Assembly (NCBI GenBank): GCA_902618555.1
Contig: CACNAY010000009.1
Span: 1-35,049, forward strand
DNA: 35,049 nucleotides
DNA from: an uncultured Pelagibacteraceae bacterium
GTDB taxonomy: Bacteria; Pseudomonadota; Alphaproteobacteria; Pelagibacterales; Pelagibacteraceae
Direction: 5' to 3'
Within the stretch, counting starts at the first letter, position 1. Each line of letters opens with the position of its first letter. A program made the position numbers and the translations under genes. Below, piece by piece: positions 10,328 through 20,838 of the stretch. The notes beneath the pieces were generated by a model, which saw nothing but the letters and a program-made list of their open reading frames with translations, made no database searches and had not been told where the DNA came from.

Positions 10328-11568
10328 TGGAACAGTTATTTAATATAGATTTTAAAAGAATATCTACTTCTTCAGAAAAAGAGATGTTAAAAAGAAAAAA
10401 AAATTTTGAATTATTTTTAAAGAAAGGTCTTCCAAATAAAAAAGATGAAAATTGGAAATTTAGTGACCTTAATTTTATTATAAATAAAAATTTCAATCAG
10501 ATTACAAATAGTGACGGTTTTAGATTTGATAAAAAAATTGAATTGATAAATGACTTTGATCATAATCATGTCATTCTTATTAATGGAGTTTTTAAATCCT
10601 GCGACATAAGATTTGAAGAAAAAGATAAAGTCAAAATTCAAAAACTTAATTCTCTTGAGAGTTTAAGTAATCAGTCAAACAACAACCTTCACAATCTCAA
10701 TCAAGCCCTATCTTTAGGAGGGTTTAAACTAGAACTACAAAAAAATTATAAATGTAAAAAACCAATTATCATTTATAATTATTTTACTTCAAATTTAGAT
10801 AATAAAATTATAAATAACTCAAATCAGATTAAGCTTAATCAAAACTCTGAGTTAATTTTAATAGAATATAATATTACCGAAAAATGCAAATTTTTGAAGA
10901 ACACTTTTGAAAAAATAAATATTGGTCAAGGGTCTGAACTAAAAATTTTTAATATTCAAAAAACAAAGAGCAATGGTTATTTTTATAAAAATATATCAGG
11001 TACACAAGATTATAACTCCACCTATCAAAACTTTTTATTAAGCTCAGGATTAAAATTCAATAAAATAGATATTGATATGGTTTTAGAAAAAGAGAATGCT
11101 AGTTGTTACATTTTAGCTGGATTGATTTTGGGTAAAGAAGAACATCAGGAAATTAAAACTAGAATAAACCATATGGCACCAAATTGTAAAAGTTATCAAA
11201 AAATAAAGAACGTTCTGGAAAATGATAGCAAAGGAGTGTATCAAGGGAAAATTTTTGTTAAAGATATTGCACAAAAGACTGACGCATATCAATTGAGTAA
11301 AGCTCTCATTTTAGATGACAAAGCTGAATTTAATGCCAAACCAGAATTAGAAATTTATGCCGATGACGTTAAGTGTTCACATGGATCAACTTCAGGAAGC
11401 ATTGATGAAGATGCGATTCATTATTTAATGACTAGAGGTATTGAATTACCAATTGCAAAAAAATTATTAATAAATGGTTTTATCAATGAAATTTTTGAAA
11501 ATATACCTGAAGAGACATTAAAAATATTCTTCGAAAAAAACATTAAGGAGCAGGTTAGTGAAATTTAG
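10327..11568 (+). CDS. sufD: Fe-S cluster assembly protein SufD
   Basis: C-terminal AKPELEIYADDVKCSHGSTSGSIDEDAIHYLMTRGI; position after sufC. Confidence 0.94.
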   Translation: MEQLFNIDFKRISTSSEKEMLKRKKNFELFLKKGLPNKKDENWKFSDLNFIINKNFNQITNSDGFRFDKKIELINDFDHNHVILINGVFKSCDIRFEEKDKVKIQKLNSLESLSNQSNNNLHNLNQALSLGGFKLELQKNYKCKKPIIIYNYFTSNLDNKIINNSNQIKLNQNSELILIEYNITEKCKFLKNTFEKINIGQGSELKIFNIQKTKSNGYFYKNISGTQDYNSTYQNFLLSSGLKFNKIDIDMVLEKENASCYILAGLILGKEEHQEIKTRINHMAPNCKSYQKIKNVLENDSKGVYQGKIFVKDIAQKTDAYQLSKALILDDKAEFNAKPELEIYADDVKCSHGSTSGSIDEDAIHYLMTRGIELPIAKKLLINGFINEIFENIPEETLKIFFEKNIKEQVSEI

Positions 11569-12775
11569 TAATATAAAATCAAAATTTCCAATTTTCAAAC
11601 AAAAAATTAAAGGCAAGCCTTTAATATATTTTGATAGCGCTAATTCCTCACAAAAACCTAAAGTGGTAATTGATGAGATATCAAGATTTTATGAAACTGA
11701 ATTTTCAAATGTTGGGAGAAGTGTTCATACTTTAGCAGTTAAAGCTACAAACAAATTTGAAGAGACAAGAGATATAGTAAAATCTTACATTAATGCTAAA
11801 TATAGAGAGGAAATAATTTTTACAAAAGGAGCTACAGAAGCAATTAATTTAGTAGCAAATACATATGGTGAAAAATTTATAAAATCTGGTGACGAAATTA
11901 TTTTAACTGAACTAGAACATCACTCTAATTATGTTCCTTGGCACTATTTGAGAAAAAAAAAAGGTGCAGTGATAAAATTTGCATCAGTAAATGATAGTGG
12001 CGAGATAGATGTTAATGAGTTTAGAAAACATATTACTGAAAAAACTAAAATGATTGCTTTTACTCATATTTCAAATGTTACTGGCACAATCATGCCAGTA
12101 AAAAAAATTATTGATTTAGCAAAATCAAAAAATATCCCAGTGTTGATTGATGGGACTCAAGGTGCTCCTCACTCTAATCTAGATATGCAGGATTTAGAGT
12201 GTGATTTTTATGCTATTTCTTGTCACAAAATGTACGGTCCAAATGGACTTGGTATTCTTTATGCCAAAAAAAAATGGGTTGATGAATTGCCACCTTATCA
12301 AGGAGGCGGGGGAATGATAAGTGAAGTAAAAAAAGATTATATAACATACGCAGACTCACAAACAAAGTTTGAGGCCGGGACAATGCAAACTGCCGAAGTT
12401 GTGGCTTTTGCAAAATCCATCAAGTTTATTGAGGATTTAGGTATCAAAAATATTGAAAAACATGAAAGCCAAATTCTTGAATATGGTCTGGAAAAACTAA
12501 GAAAAGATAATTCTATAAATATTATAGGTAATCCAAAAAATAGAGCATCAATTATATCATTTACAATCAAAGGAATTCACCCACACGACATTGCAACAAT
12601 TTTAGATGATGATGGAGTAGCAATAAGAGCCGGCCATCATTGTTGTCAAATTTTGCACGAAAAACTTGGCATTCCAGCTTCAGCTAGAGCATCTATTGGA
12701 GTTTATAACAGTAAAGAAGATATTGATGTTTTAAGTGAATCAATTAATAAATGTAAGAAAGTATTTCAGATTTAA
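11558..12775 (+). CDS. sufS: Cysteine desulfurase SufS (class II)
   Basis: FTKGATEAINLVA, SCHKMYGPNGLGILY (PLP Lys), RAGHHCCQ (catalytic Cys). GTG start. Confidence 0.95.
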   Translation: MKFSNIKSKFPIFKQKIKGKPLIYFDSANSSQKPKVVIDEISRFYETEFSNVGRSVHTLAVKATNKFEETRDIVKSYINAKYREEIIFTKGATEAINLVANTYGEKFIKSGDEIILTELEHHSNYVPWHYLRKKKGAVIKFASVNDSGEIDVNEFRKHITEKTKMIAFTHISNVTGTIMPVKKIIDLAKSKNIPVLIDGTQGAPHSNLDMQDLECDFYAISCHKMYGPNGLGILYAKKKWVDELPPYQGGGGMISEVKKDYITYADSQTKFEAGTMQTAEVVAFAKSIKFIEDLGIKNIEKHESQILEYGLEKLRKDNSINIIGNPKNRASIISFTIKGIHPHDIATILDDDGVAIRAGHHCCQILHEKLGIPASARASIGVYNSKEDIDVLSESINKCKKVFQI

Positions 12776-13219
12776 ATGGAACTAAAAGAATTATACCAAG
12801 AAATAATATTAGATCACGCAAAGAATCCTAGAAATAAAGGAAAATGTGAAGGATATAATCATGATGCTAAAGCTCACAATCCACTTTGTGGCGATAAAGT
12901 TCACATTTATTTAAAATTAGAAAAGGATAAAAATATTTCTGGTTTAAGTTTTGAAGGTGAAGGATGTGCAATTTCTTTAGCATCAGCTTCAATTCTTACT
13001 GATACTTTGAAAGGTAGAGATTTACAATTCTCTAAGAAAGTAACCGACGACTTTTTAAGTATGTTAAAAAATAAATCTAAAATTACTTTGAATAGTTTAA
13101 CAGATAATCAAATAACAACTATTTCTTCATTATCTGGTGTTCAAGAATTTCCGATGAGAATAAAATGTGCAACTATGGCTTGGCATACATTATTATCAGC
13201 TTTAGAAAAAAAAAGCTAA
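12776..13219 (+). CDS. sufU: SufU-type Fe-S scaffold / sulfur acceptor (IscU/NifU-N family)
   Basis: NPLCGDKVHIYL, FEGEGCAISLASASILTD, RIKCATMAWHTL, with extra residues between the second and third Cys as in SufU. Confidence 0.82.
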   Translation: MELKELYQEIILDHAKNPRNKGKCEGYNHDAKAHNPLCGDKVHIYLKLEKDKNISGLSFEGEGCAISLASASILTDTLKGRDLQFSKKVTDDFLSMLKNKSKITLNSLTDNQITTISSLSGVQEFPMRIKCATMAWHTLLSALEKKS

Positions 13220-13222
13220 ATT

Positions 13223-13525
13223 ATGAGTGATTTAAAAGAAAAAATAATATCTGAAATAAAAAAGATTTATGACCCAGAGATTCCAGTAAATATTTTCGAA
13301 TTAGGGTTAATATATAATATTAAGGTAAATGAGGAAAAAAAAGTATTTATAGAAATGACCTTAACTTCTCCAAATTGCCCTGTTGCTGAAAGTTTGCCTA
13401 ATTCAGTTAAAGAGAATATACTTAAGATTGAAGAAGTAAACGATGTTAACTTAAAATTAGTTTGGGATCCCCCTTGGACGAAAGAAAAAATGTCTGAGGC
13501 TGCTAAATTAGAATTGAATTTATGA
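13223..13525 (+). CDS. sufT: SufT / DUF59 (MIP18-like) Fe-S maturation protein
   Basis: IYDPEIPVNIFELGLIYNI, MTLTSPNCPVAESLP, LVWDPPWTKEKMSEAAKLEL. Confidence 0.88.
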   Translation: MSDLKEKIISEIKKIYDPEIPVNIFELGLIYNIKVNEEKKVFIEMTLTSPNCPVAESLPNSVKENILKIEEVNDVNLKLVWDPPWTKEKMSEAAKLELNL

Positions 13526-13857
13526 GTAATCAAGCAATAAAATTAAGTGATAACGCCGCTAAAAGAATTAAGTTTATCATGTCAAAGGCAGAAAAATCTG
13601 CAATTGGCGTAAGAGTCGGAGTTAAATCTGGAGGTTGTGCTGGTATGTCGTATATTATGGAATACGCTAAAGAAATCAAACCGAATGAGGAGATAATCGT
13701 TGATAAGGGCGTTAAAGTCCTGATAGATCCAAATGCAATAATGTATTTGCTTGGCACAGAAATGGATTACAAGGAGGAAAAATTTTCATCTCAATTTGTA
13801 TTTAAGAATCCAAATGAAACTGAAAGATGTGGATGTGGTGAATCCTTCAAAGTTTAA
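13522..13857 (+). CDS. sufA: A-type Fe-S carrier (SufA/IscA/ErpA family)
   Basis: VKSGGCAGMSYIMEYA and ERCGCGESFKV give the three conserved Cys. Confidence 0.9.
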   Translation: MSNQAIKLSDNAAKRIKFIMSKAEKSAIGVRVGVKSGGCAGMSYIMEYAKEIKPNEEIIVDKGVKVLIDPNAIMYLLGTEMDYKEEKFSSQFVFKNPNETERCGCGESFKV

Positions 13858-15260
13858 CCACTATAATACATTTCAAATTCAATAGGATGAGGAGTGTGTT
13901 CAAAGTTATATATTTCTTGAAATTTTAATTCAATATAAGCGTCAATCTGATCGTCAGTAAAAACTCCACCTTCGGTTAAGAACTTTCTATCTTTATCTAG
14001 GTTTTGCATAGCTTCTCTCAAAGACCCACAAACAGTTGGTAGTTTCTTTACTTCATCCTCTGATAAAGAATATAGATCTTGATCAAAAGCTTTTCCAGGA
14101 TCAATTTTATTTTTAATTCCGTCTATACCTGCCATCAACATTGAAGCAAAAGTTAAGTATGGATTGCCTGCCGCGTCTGGAAATCTTATTTCCATTCTTG
14201 CTGCCTTCGGATTCATTATCACTGGTATTCTGCATGAAGCAGATCTGTTTCTAGCAGAATATGCTAAAATAACCGGAGCCTCAAATCCTGGAATCAATCT
14301 TTTATAACTGTTTGTAGTAGCGTTTGAGAAAGCATTAATTGCTCTAGCGTGTTTTAAAATACCACCAATATAATATAATGCTTCCTTAGATAGACCCGCA
14401 TATTCTTTACCCATAAATACAGGAGTGCTGCCTTTCCATATAGATTGATGACAATGCATTCCGGACCCATTATCTCCTTTTACTGGTTTAGGCATAAATG
14501 TCGCTGTTTTACCAAATGAGTGCGTAACCATTTGCACAGCGTATTTATAAAGCTGAACGTTGTCGGCTTGATTTGTTAAAGTTCCAAAGTACATTCCTAA
14601 TTCGTGTTGGCTGGGCGCAACTTCGTGGTGATGTTTTTCTACTTTCACACCCATGTCTTTCAAAGCTTTTAAATATTCACCTCTCATATCTTGAGCACTA
14701 TCAACTGGTGGAACTGGAAAATATCCACCTTTAATTCCTGGTCTGTGACCCAAATTTCCATTTTCATATTTTTTACCTGTATTATAAGGTCCCTCAGAGC
14801 TGTCGATGCTAAAACTAGTTTCATTCATATCATTTTTAAATCTTACATCATCGAAAACAAAGAATTCAGGCTCAGGACCAAAATACGATTTATCTCCTAT
14901 ACCCGTTTTTTTTAAATATGCTTCAGCTTTTTTGGCTGTTCCTCTGGGATCTCTCTCGTAAGGATCTTTTTTTACTGCATCTAAAATATCGCAGAAGATG
15001 TTTAAAGTTGTATGAGAATTAAAAGGATCAATTATAGGCCTTTCTAAATCTGGTTTCAAAATCATGTCTGACTCATTTATAGCCTTCCAACCAGCTATTG
15101 ACGAACCATCAAAAAACACTCCTTTGTCTAACATATCCTCGTCCACTACTGTTGCGTCCATAGTAAGGTGTTGGAGTTTACCTTTAGGATCTGTAAATCT
15201 TAAATCCACATATTCAACTTGCTTATCTTTCATAAGCTTAAGTATGTTTTTTGAACTCAT
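13854..15260 (-). CDS. glnA: Glutamine synthetase type I
   Basis: FFDGSSIAGWKAI, HHHEVAPSQHELG, GDNGSGMHCHQS, Tyr-containing DQDLYSLSEDEVKKLP adenylylation-site region. Confidence 0.97.
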   Translation of the reverse strand: MSSKNILKLMKDKQVEYVDLRFTDPKGKLQHLTMDATVVDEDMLDKGVFFDGSSIAGWKAINESDMILKPDLERPIIDPFNSHTTLNIFCDILDAVKKDPYERDPRGTAKKAEAYLKKTGIGDKSYFGPEPEFFVFDDVRFKNDMNETSFSIDSSEGPYNTGKKYENGNLGHRPGIKGGYFPVPPVDSAQDMRGEYLKALKDMGVKVEKHHHEVAPSQHELGMYFGTLTNQADNVQLYKYAVQMVTHSFGKTATFMPKPVKGDNGSGMHCHQSIWKGSTPVFMGKEYAGLSKEALYYIGGILKHARAINAFSNATTNSYKRLIPGFEAPVILAYSARNRSASCRIPVIMNPKAARMEIRFPDAAGNPYLTFASMLMAGIDGIKNKIDPGKAFDQDLYSLSEDEVKKLPTVCGSLREAMQNLDKDRKFLTEGGVFTDDQIDAYIELKFQEIYNFEHTPHPIEFEMYYSG

Positions 15261-15386
15261 TTCGTCTCCTTTAATTTAAAATTTGTTTTAATTTCGAGAT
15301 GAACATATATAAGGGGCTTTTTTAGAGTATAATTAAAAATATATATCTGCTATGCATTTATCACATATCCACAATTGAGGCTTTAG

Positions 15387-16265
15387 ATGAGAGAGGCAAA
15401 TACATTCGATTTATCATTACTTATTTTATTAGCTATTATTTGGGGTTCCTCTTTTTTTAATATAAAGATAGCAACATATTCTTACGACCCTATCACACTT
15501 GCTTTAGTAAGAGTCATATTTGCAAGCATACCATTATTAATTCTTTGCAAAATTAGTGGGATTAAGATTGAAGCATTTAATCGAAATTGGAATTGGTACG
15601 CTCTGATTGGACTATGTAATATTGCAATACCTTTTGTATTGATTGCTATAGGCACTGCAAAAATTAATAGTTATCTTGCAGCGATATTAATGAGCACAAC
15701 CCCTTTAAGTGGATCGATACTTGCACATTTTTTTACTAAAGATGAAAAACTATCTTTTTCTAAATCTTTAGGTGTTTTAATTGGTTTCAGCGGAATTATA
15801 TTACTATTTTTTGACAAAGTTATAATAAATAGCGAAAACTATATTTATGCTTTGATTACTATTTTGGGATCAACATTTTACTGTATTGGAGGTCTTTTGA
15901 CTTTAAAATTGAAAAATAAAAAAAACGAAAATGTTACAACGTCTACAACTTTATGGTCAGTAATTTTTCTTCTCCCTTTTTCATTGATAATTGAAACACC
16001 ATGGGAGTCTTCTCCAACTTTAAACTCGACTCTTTCTTTGTTATATTTAGGTGTTATCGCTACTGGATTTGCATGGTTAATTAGATTTAGAATTCTGACG
16101 GTTAATGGCCTAGTTTTTCAAACTCAAGTAGCATATCTAATACCAATTTTTGGAATATTTTTTGGATATTTTCTTATGGATGAAATTATTACGTGGAAAG
16201 TTATAGTTTCACTAGTTGTAATACTTATTGGAATTTATATATTTAAAAAAAACAATAAAGGATAG
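15387..16265 (+). CDS. EamA/DMT-family transporter
   Basis: About ten TM segments; AIIWGSSFFNIKIA and repeated EamA organisation. Confidence 0.85.
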   Translation: MREANTFDLSLLILLAIIWGSSFFNIKIATYSYDPITLALVRVIFASIPLLILCKISGIKIEAFNRNWNWYALIGLCNIAIPFVLIAIGTAKINSYLAAILMSTTPLSGSILAHFFTKDEKLSFSKSLGVLIGFSGIILLFFDKVIINSENYIYALITILGSTFYCIGGLLTLKLKNKKNENVTTSTTLWSVIFLLPFSLIIETPWESSPTLNSTLSLLYLGVIATGFAWLIRFRILTVNGLVFQTQVAYLIPIFGIFFGYFLMDEIITWKVIVSLVVILIGIYIFKKNNKG

Positions 16266-16269
16266 ATAA

Positions 16270-17331
16270 ATGGGAGCAGAGTCAATTGAAGCAAGTTTTT
16301 TGTCAATTTTTGCTTTAATAAGTTTTTTTATTTTTTTACTCGTAAGTAAATACTCACATAAAATTAGAGGGGGTATTTTATTTGATAAAGACTTTTTTAA
16401 ACCACAAGCTTTTCACGATTTGCCCGTAACTCGAAGCGGGGGAATCGCTACAATTTTTTCTTTAAGTTTTTTTTTTATTATCTATTATTTGCTGTATTCA
16501 AAAATTTTATATGATTATATTCTTATAAGTTACTCTACTTTCTTAGTAGGTTTTTTAGACGATTTGAGGATAAATATTAAACCATTAAAAAGATTATTAC
16601 TAATGGTTCTAACTCTTTTTATTGCAATATATTTCTTACCAATTAAGATTTTAAATATCGATATTCCTTTCTTAACCATTTTAATGTCTAATCATATGTT
16701 TTCTTCATTGTTTGTATTATTATGCTTTTTATTTGTAATTAATGGAGCAAATTTGATTGATGGTTTTAATGGCTTGTTAACTTTAAATTTAATTATAATA
16801 AACATAATATTAGCTTATATAAATATAAATAATCAAAATCTTGAATTTTCAGTTTTGATAATTTCTCAAATTATTATTCTTTTATTATTTTTGTTATTTA
16901 ATTTTCCTAATGCAAAAATGTTTTTAGGTGATAGCGGAGCTTATACAATGGGAGCTTTAACAGGTTTAAATACGATTATTACAAACAACTTAAATCCAAA
17001 GATATCTTCATTTTTCTTTTGTACACTTTTATTTTATCTTTTCTTTGAAGTATTTTTTTCATTTTTCAGAAAACTTACTCAAAAAAAATCTCCAATTTAT
17101 CCAGATGATAAACATTTACATATGCTTAGCTTTTATAAAATCTCTAATATTTATGGAAAAAACAAAGGTAATTATATTAATTCAATAGTTATTAATCTTT
17201 TTTATTTAGCTCTAATAATTCCTGGGTTGTATTTATTTAATGATCCTCAATTGAGTAAGTATTGGTTCTTCATCTTATTGTTAATTTATCTGGTAATTTA
17301 TCTTAGACTTTATCATTTAACTAAAAATTAA
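16270..17331 (+). CDS. Polyprenyl-phosphate sugar-1-phosphate transferase (GT4, WecA/MraY-like)
   Basis: Multi-TM; VGFLDDLRINIKPLKR, NGANLIDGFNGL, NAKMFLGDSGAYTMG, DDKHLHM. Confidence 0.85.
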   Translation: MGAESIEASFLSIFALISFFIFLLVSKYSHKIRGGILFDKDFFKPQAFHDLPVTRSGGIATIFSLSFFFIIYYLLYSKILYDYILISYSTFLVGFLDDLRINIKPLKRLLLMVLTLFIAIYFLPIKILNIDIPFLTILMSNHMFSSLFVLLCFLFVINGANLIDGFNGLLTLNLIIINIILAYININNQNLEFSVLIISQIIILLLFLLFNFPNAKMFLGDSGAYTMGALTGLNTIITNNLNPKISSFFFCTLLFYLFFEVFFSFFRKLTQKKSPIYPDDKHLHMLSFYKISNIYGKNKGNYINSIVINLFYLALIIPGLYLFNDPQLSKYWFFILLLIYLVIYLRLYHLTKN

Positions 17332-17359
17332 ATTGATATATAAAAAATAATTATTAATT

Positions 17360-17444
17360 GGGCAAGTGGCGGAATTGGTATACGCGCTGGTCTTAGAAAC
17401 CAGTGCCGCAAGGCTTAAGAGTTCGAGTCTCTTCTTGCCCACCA
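17360..17444 (+). tRNA. tRNA-Leu(UAG), CCA encoded
   Basis: GGGCAAG/CTTGCCC acceptor stem, GCTGGT-CTTAGAA-ACCAGT anticodon arm, variable arm, GTTCGAGTC T-arm, terminal ACCA. Confidence 0.95.
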
Positions 17445-17451
17445 AAAAATT

Positions 17452-18822
17452 ATGAAAGTAGAAGTTAAATCAAAAAAAGGACTTAGAACGATCTTGTCTG
17501 TTGCTGTCGATAAAAAAAAAATACAGACTAAAATGGACGAAAGACTCAAAGAGCTTCAAAAAGAGGTTGCTTTAAAAGGTTTCAGGCCAGGCAAAGTACC
17601 CCCAGAAGTAATTAAAAGTCAATTTGGTAAATCTATATATGGAGAAGTGGTGGATAAAGTTTTGAGAGAAACCTCAACAAAAGCTATTGATGAAAAAAAA
17701 TTAAAAATCGCAGGACAACCAAAAATAGATCTAAAACAATTCGGCGAAGGAAAAGATTTAAATTATGAACTTCAAATAGATTGTTTACCAAGTGTTATTT
17801 TAAAAGGTTTTGACAAATTTAAAGCTACAAGTTTTAAAGTAAAAGTAGATAATAATACTATTGATGAAAAATTAAAAGAAATTTCTAATCAAAATAAACA
17901 GTTCGAAGATAAAAAAGAAAATGAAAAAGCAATTAGTGGAGATCAAGTTGTTTTTAATTACGTAGCTACAATCGATGGTAATAAATTTGAGGGCAGTGAG
18001 GGAAAAGGAGTACAGATTGAGTTAGGCAAAGATCTTTTTTTAAAAGGTTTTGACGAACAACTAGTTGGAGTAAAAAAAAATGATACTAAAATATTAGACG
18101 CTATACTTCCCTCAAATCATCCAAAAAAAGAACTTGCAAATAAAAAAACTAGATTTGAATGTAAAATTTTAAATATTAAAAAACCCAAACAAATTAAAAT
18201 TGATGACGAGTTTGCTAAATTAATGGGAGCAAAAGACATCGAAGATTTAAAATCTTTAGTTGAAAAACAAATTTCTGGCCAATATTCTCAAGCTTTAAAC
18301 TCAATTACAAAAAAAGAAATATTAGATCAAATTGAAAAGAGTCATCAGGTAGATCTTCCGCAAAATTTAATTGATCAAGAAATTTTAATGATGACTCAAA
18401 ATCTTAAACAAGAAGATAAAGAAAAGCACAAAACTAATAATGAAAAGTTAGCTAAATCTAGAATTAAACTTGGCCTATTGTTGAACGAATATGGTGAAAA
18501 AAACAATTTAAAAGTATCAGACGATGAAGTAAGAAATGAAATTCAAAAACAAATAAAAGCTATGCCTGGTCAAGAAAAAATGGTTCTCGAATATTATCAA
18601 AAAAATCCGAGCGCGTCCCAAAGTTTAAAAGGTTCTTTGTATGAGGAAAAAATAATGGAATTAATAAAATCTAAAATTAATCTTACATCTAAAGAAATAA
18701 ACACAAAAGAAGCTGAAAAAATAATTGCTGAATTCAATAAACCAAATGTAAATACTGAGAAATCTAAAACCTCATCTTCTACAAAAAATAAGTCTAAATC
18801 AAAAAAAATTAGTAAAAAGTAA
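17452..18822 (+). CDS. tig: Trigger factor
   Basis: LKGFRPGKVPPEVIKSQFGKSIYGEVVDKVL; central FKBP domain; C-terminal chaperone region. Confidence 0.95.
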   Translation: MKVEVKSKKGLRTILSVAVDKKKIQTKMDERLKELQKEVALKGFRPGKVPPEVIKSQFGKSIYGEVVDKVLRETSTKAIDEKKLKIAGQPKIDLKQFGEGKDLNYELQIDCLPSVILKGFDKFKATSFKVKVDNNTIDEKLKEISNQNKQFEDKKENEKAISGDQVVFNYVATIDGNKFEGSEGKGVQIELGKDLFLKGFDEQLVGVKKNDTKILDAILPSNHPKKELANKKTRFECKILNIKKPKQIKIDDEFAKLMGAKDIEDLKSLVEKQISGQYSQALNSITKKEILDQIEKSHQVDLPQNLIDQEILMMTQNLKQEDKEKHKTNNEKLAKSRIKLGLLLNEYGEKNNLKVSDDEVRNEIQKQIKAMPGQEKMVLEYYQKNPSASQSLKGSLYEEKIMELIKSKINLTSKEINTKEAEKIIAEFNKPNVNTEKSKTSSSTKNKSKSKKISKK

Positions 18823-18844
18823 CCAATAGTTGTATAAACCATTA

Positions 18845-19456
18845 ATGAGTCGCGAATTTGAAGAAAAAATGAATAGCTTAATTCCTATGGTTGTTGAACA
18901 AACTAGCAAAGGAGAAAGAGCTTATGATATTTACTCAAGACTTTTAAAAGAGAGAATAGTTTTTTTGGTAGGGCCAGTAAATGACACTGTAGCATCTTTA
19001 GTTACAGCACAACTACTTTTTTTGGAGTCCGAGAATCCTAAAAAAGAGATAAATTTTTATATTAATAGTCCAGGAGGACTTGTTACTGCTGGACTTGGTA
19101 TTTATGATACGATGCAATACATTAACTCACCCGTATCAACATTATGCATCGGACAGGCCTCCTCGATGGGATCTTTTCTTTTAGCAGCAGGAGAAAAAGG
19201 TAAAAGGTATTCATTACCTAATTCAAGAATTATGGTGCACCAACCTTCTGCAGGTTTTCAAGGGCAAGCAACAGATATTCAGATTCATGCTAAAGAAATT
19301 TTATCTCTTAAAGAGAGATTAAATAAAATTTATTCAAAACATACGGGTAAATCGGTAAATGAAATTTCGGAAGCTCTAGAAAGAGATAATTTCATGACTG
19401 CTGAAGAGGCAAAAAAATTTGGTCTTATAGACTCAGTTGTGGAAAAAAGAAATTAA
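18845..19456 (+). CDS. clpP: ATP-dependent Clp protease proteolytic subunit (start revised from TTG 18830 to ATG 18845)
   Basis: [45 protein letters not shown] (Ser), [16 protein letters not shown] (His). Confidence 0.95.
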   Translation: MSREFEEKMNSLIPMVVEQTSKGERAYDIYSRLLKERIVFLVGPVNDTVASLVTAQLLFLESENPKKEINFYINSPGGLVTAGLGIYDTMQYINSPVSTLCIGQASSMGSFLLAAGEKGKRYSLPNSRIMVHQPSAGFQGQATDIQIHAKEILSLKERLNKIYSKHTGKSVNEISEALERDNFMTAEEAKKFGLIDSVVEKRN

Positions 19457-19489
19457 AACACAATATATAGAATTCTATACAACTTCACC

Positions 19490-19517
19490 TTGATAACAGA
19501 ATTTTTAAGTTTATTAT
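19490..19517 (+). promoter_or_regulatory. Candidate sigma70-type promoter for clpX
   Basis: TTGATA (19490-19495), 16 nt, TATTAT (19512-19517), upstream of ATG 19536. Confidence 0.4.
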
Positions 19518-19535
19518 TGAATTTATTGATTCGAA

Positions 19536-20789
19536 ATGACTGAAAAAAATACAAAAAATATTTTATATTGTTCTTTCTGCGGTAAAAGCCAACACGAAGT
19601 AAGAAAATTGATTGCTGGTCCTACAGTATTCATTTGCGATGAGTGTGTAGAACTTTGCATGGATATAATTAAAGAGGAAAATAAGAGCTCACTTGTTAAA
19701 CATCAAGACGGTGTCCCTTCGCCCAAGGAAATTTGCAACGTTTTAGACGAATATGTTATTGGTCAAAAATTAGCTAAAGAGATTTTATCAGTAGCAGTGC
19801 ACAACCATTATAAGAGACTTAACCATGAAACAAAGAATAGCAAAGACGTTGAACTCTCAAAATCAAATATTTTATTAGTTGGACCAACAGGATGTGGAAA
19901 AACTTTACTAGCACAAACTTTAGCAAGAATTTTGGATGTTCCTTTCACGATGGCTGATGCAACGACCTTAACAGAAGCAGGCTACGTTGGTGAGGACGTA
20001 GAAAATATTATTTTAAAATTATTACAAGCAGCTGATTATAATGTTGAAAAAGCACAAAGAGGAATAGTTTATATTGATGAGGTAGATAAAATTAGTAGAA
20101 AATCTGAAAATCCATCAATTACTAGAGATGTTTCAGGCGAAGGTGTGCAACAAGCTTTATTAAAAATTATGGAGGGAACTATAGCTAGCGTTCCGCCCCA
20201 AGGTGGAAGAAAACATCCACAACAAGAATTTCTCCAAGTTGACACTACTAACATTTTATTTGTTTGCGGCGGAGCATTTGCCGGACTTGATAAATTAATT
20301 GATAGTAGAGGAAAAGGAAGTTCTATTGGCTTTGGAGCTAAAGTTAAAGATTATAAAGAGATACCTCTCTCACAGACAATGAAACAATTAGAGCCCGAAG
20401 ATTTAATAAAATATGGTTTAATTCCAGAATTTATTGGTAGAATGCCAATTATTGCAACATTAGATGATCTTGATGAAAAATCATTAGTAAGAATTTTAAA
20501 AGAGCCTAAAAACTCACTTATAAAACAGTATCAAAGATTGTTTGAATTTGAAGAAGTTGTTTTGGAGTTTAAAGATGAAGCAATTCTTGAGATAGCAAAA
20601 AAAGCTATTTCCAAAAAAACAGGAGCAAGAGGATTAAGATCTATATTAGAAAATATACTTTTAAAAACAATGTTCGATTTACCTGATATGGAAAATGTAA
20701 TTAAAGTTACTGTTGACAGCGCTACTGTTAAAGGCAAATCTGAGCCCATTGTCACATATGCTACAAAATCATCAACATCTGTAGCGTAA
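19536..20789 (+). CDS. clpX: ATP-dependent Clp protease ATP-binding subunit ClpX
   Basis: N-terminal zinc binding [11 protein letters not shown]...[29 protein letters not shown]. Confidence 0.97.
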   Translation: MTEKNTKNILYCSFCGKSQHEVRKLIAGPTVFICDECVELCMDIIKEENKSSLVKHQDGVPSPKEICNVLDEYVIGQKLAKEILSVAVHNHYKRLNHETKNSKDVELSKSNILLVGPTGCGKTLLAQTLARILDVPFTMADATTLTEAGYVGEDVENIILKLLQAADYNVEKAQRGIVYIDEVDKISRKSENPSITRDVSGEGVQQALLKIMEGTIASVPPQGGRKHPQQEFLQVDTTNILFVCGGAFAGLDKLIDSRGKGSSIGFGAKVKDYKEIPLSQTMKQLEPEDLIKYGLIPEFIGRMPIIATLDDLDEKSLVRILKEPKNSLIKQYQRLFEFEEVVLEFKDEAILEIAKKAISKKTGARGLRSILENILLKTMFDLPDMENVIKVTVDSATVKGKSEPIVTYATKSSTSVA

Positions 20790-20802
20790 ACTTAATTTGT
20801 TT

Positions 20803-20830
20803 CTTGAAATTACTGAATTAATTGCCATAT
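20803..20830 (+). promoter_or_regulatory. Candidate sigma32 (RpoH) heat-shock promoter for lon
   Basis: CTTGAA (20803-20808), 16 nt, CCATAT (20825-20830), directly upstream of the lon ATG (20839). Confidence 0.55.
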
Positions 20831-20838
20831 TACGTTAG

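Noticed and set aside
15261-15386. Glutamine or glycine riboswitch in the glnA leader
   Set aside because: No recognisable conserved core; sequence is mostly AT-rich and unstructured by eye.
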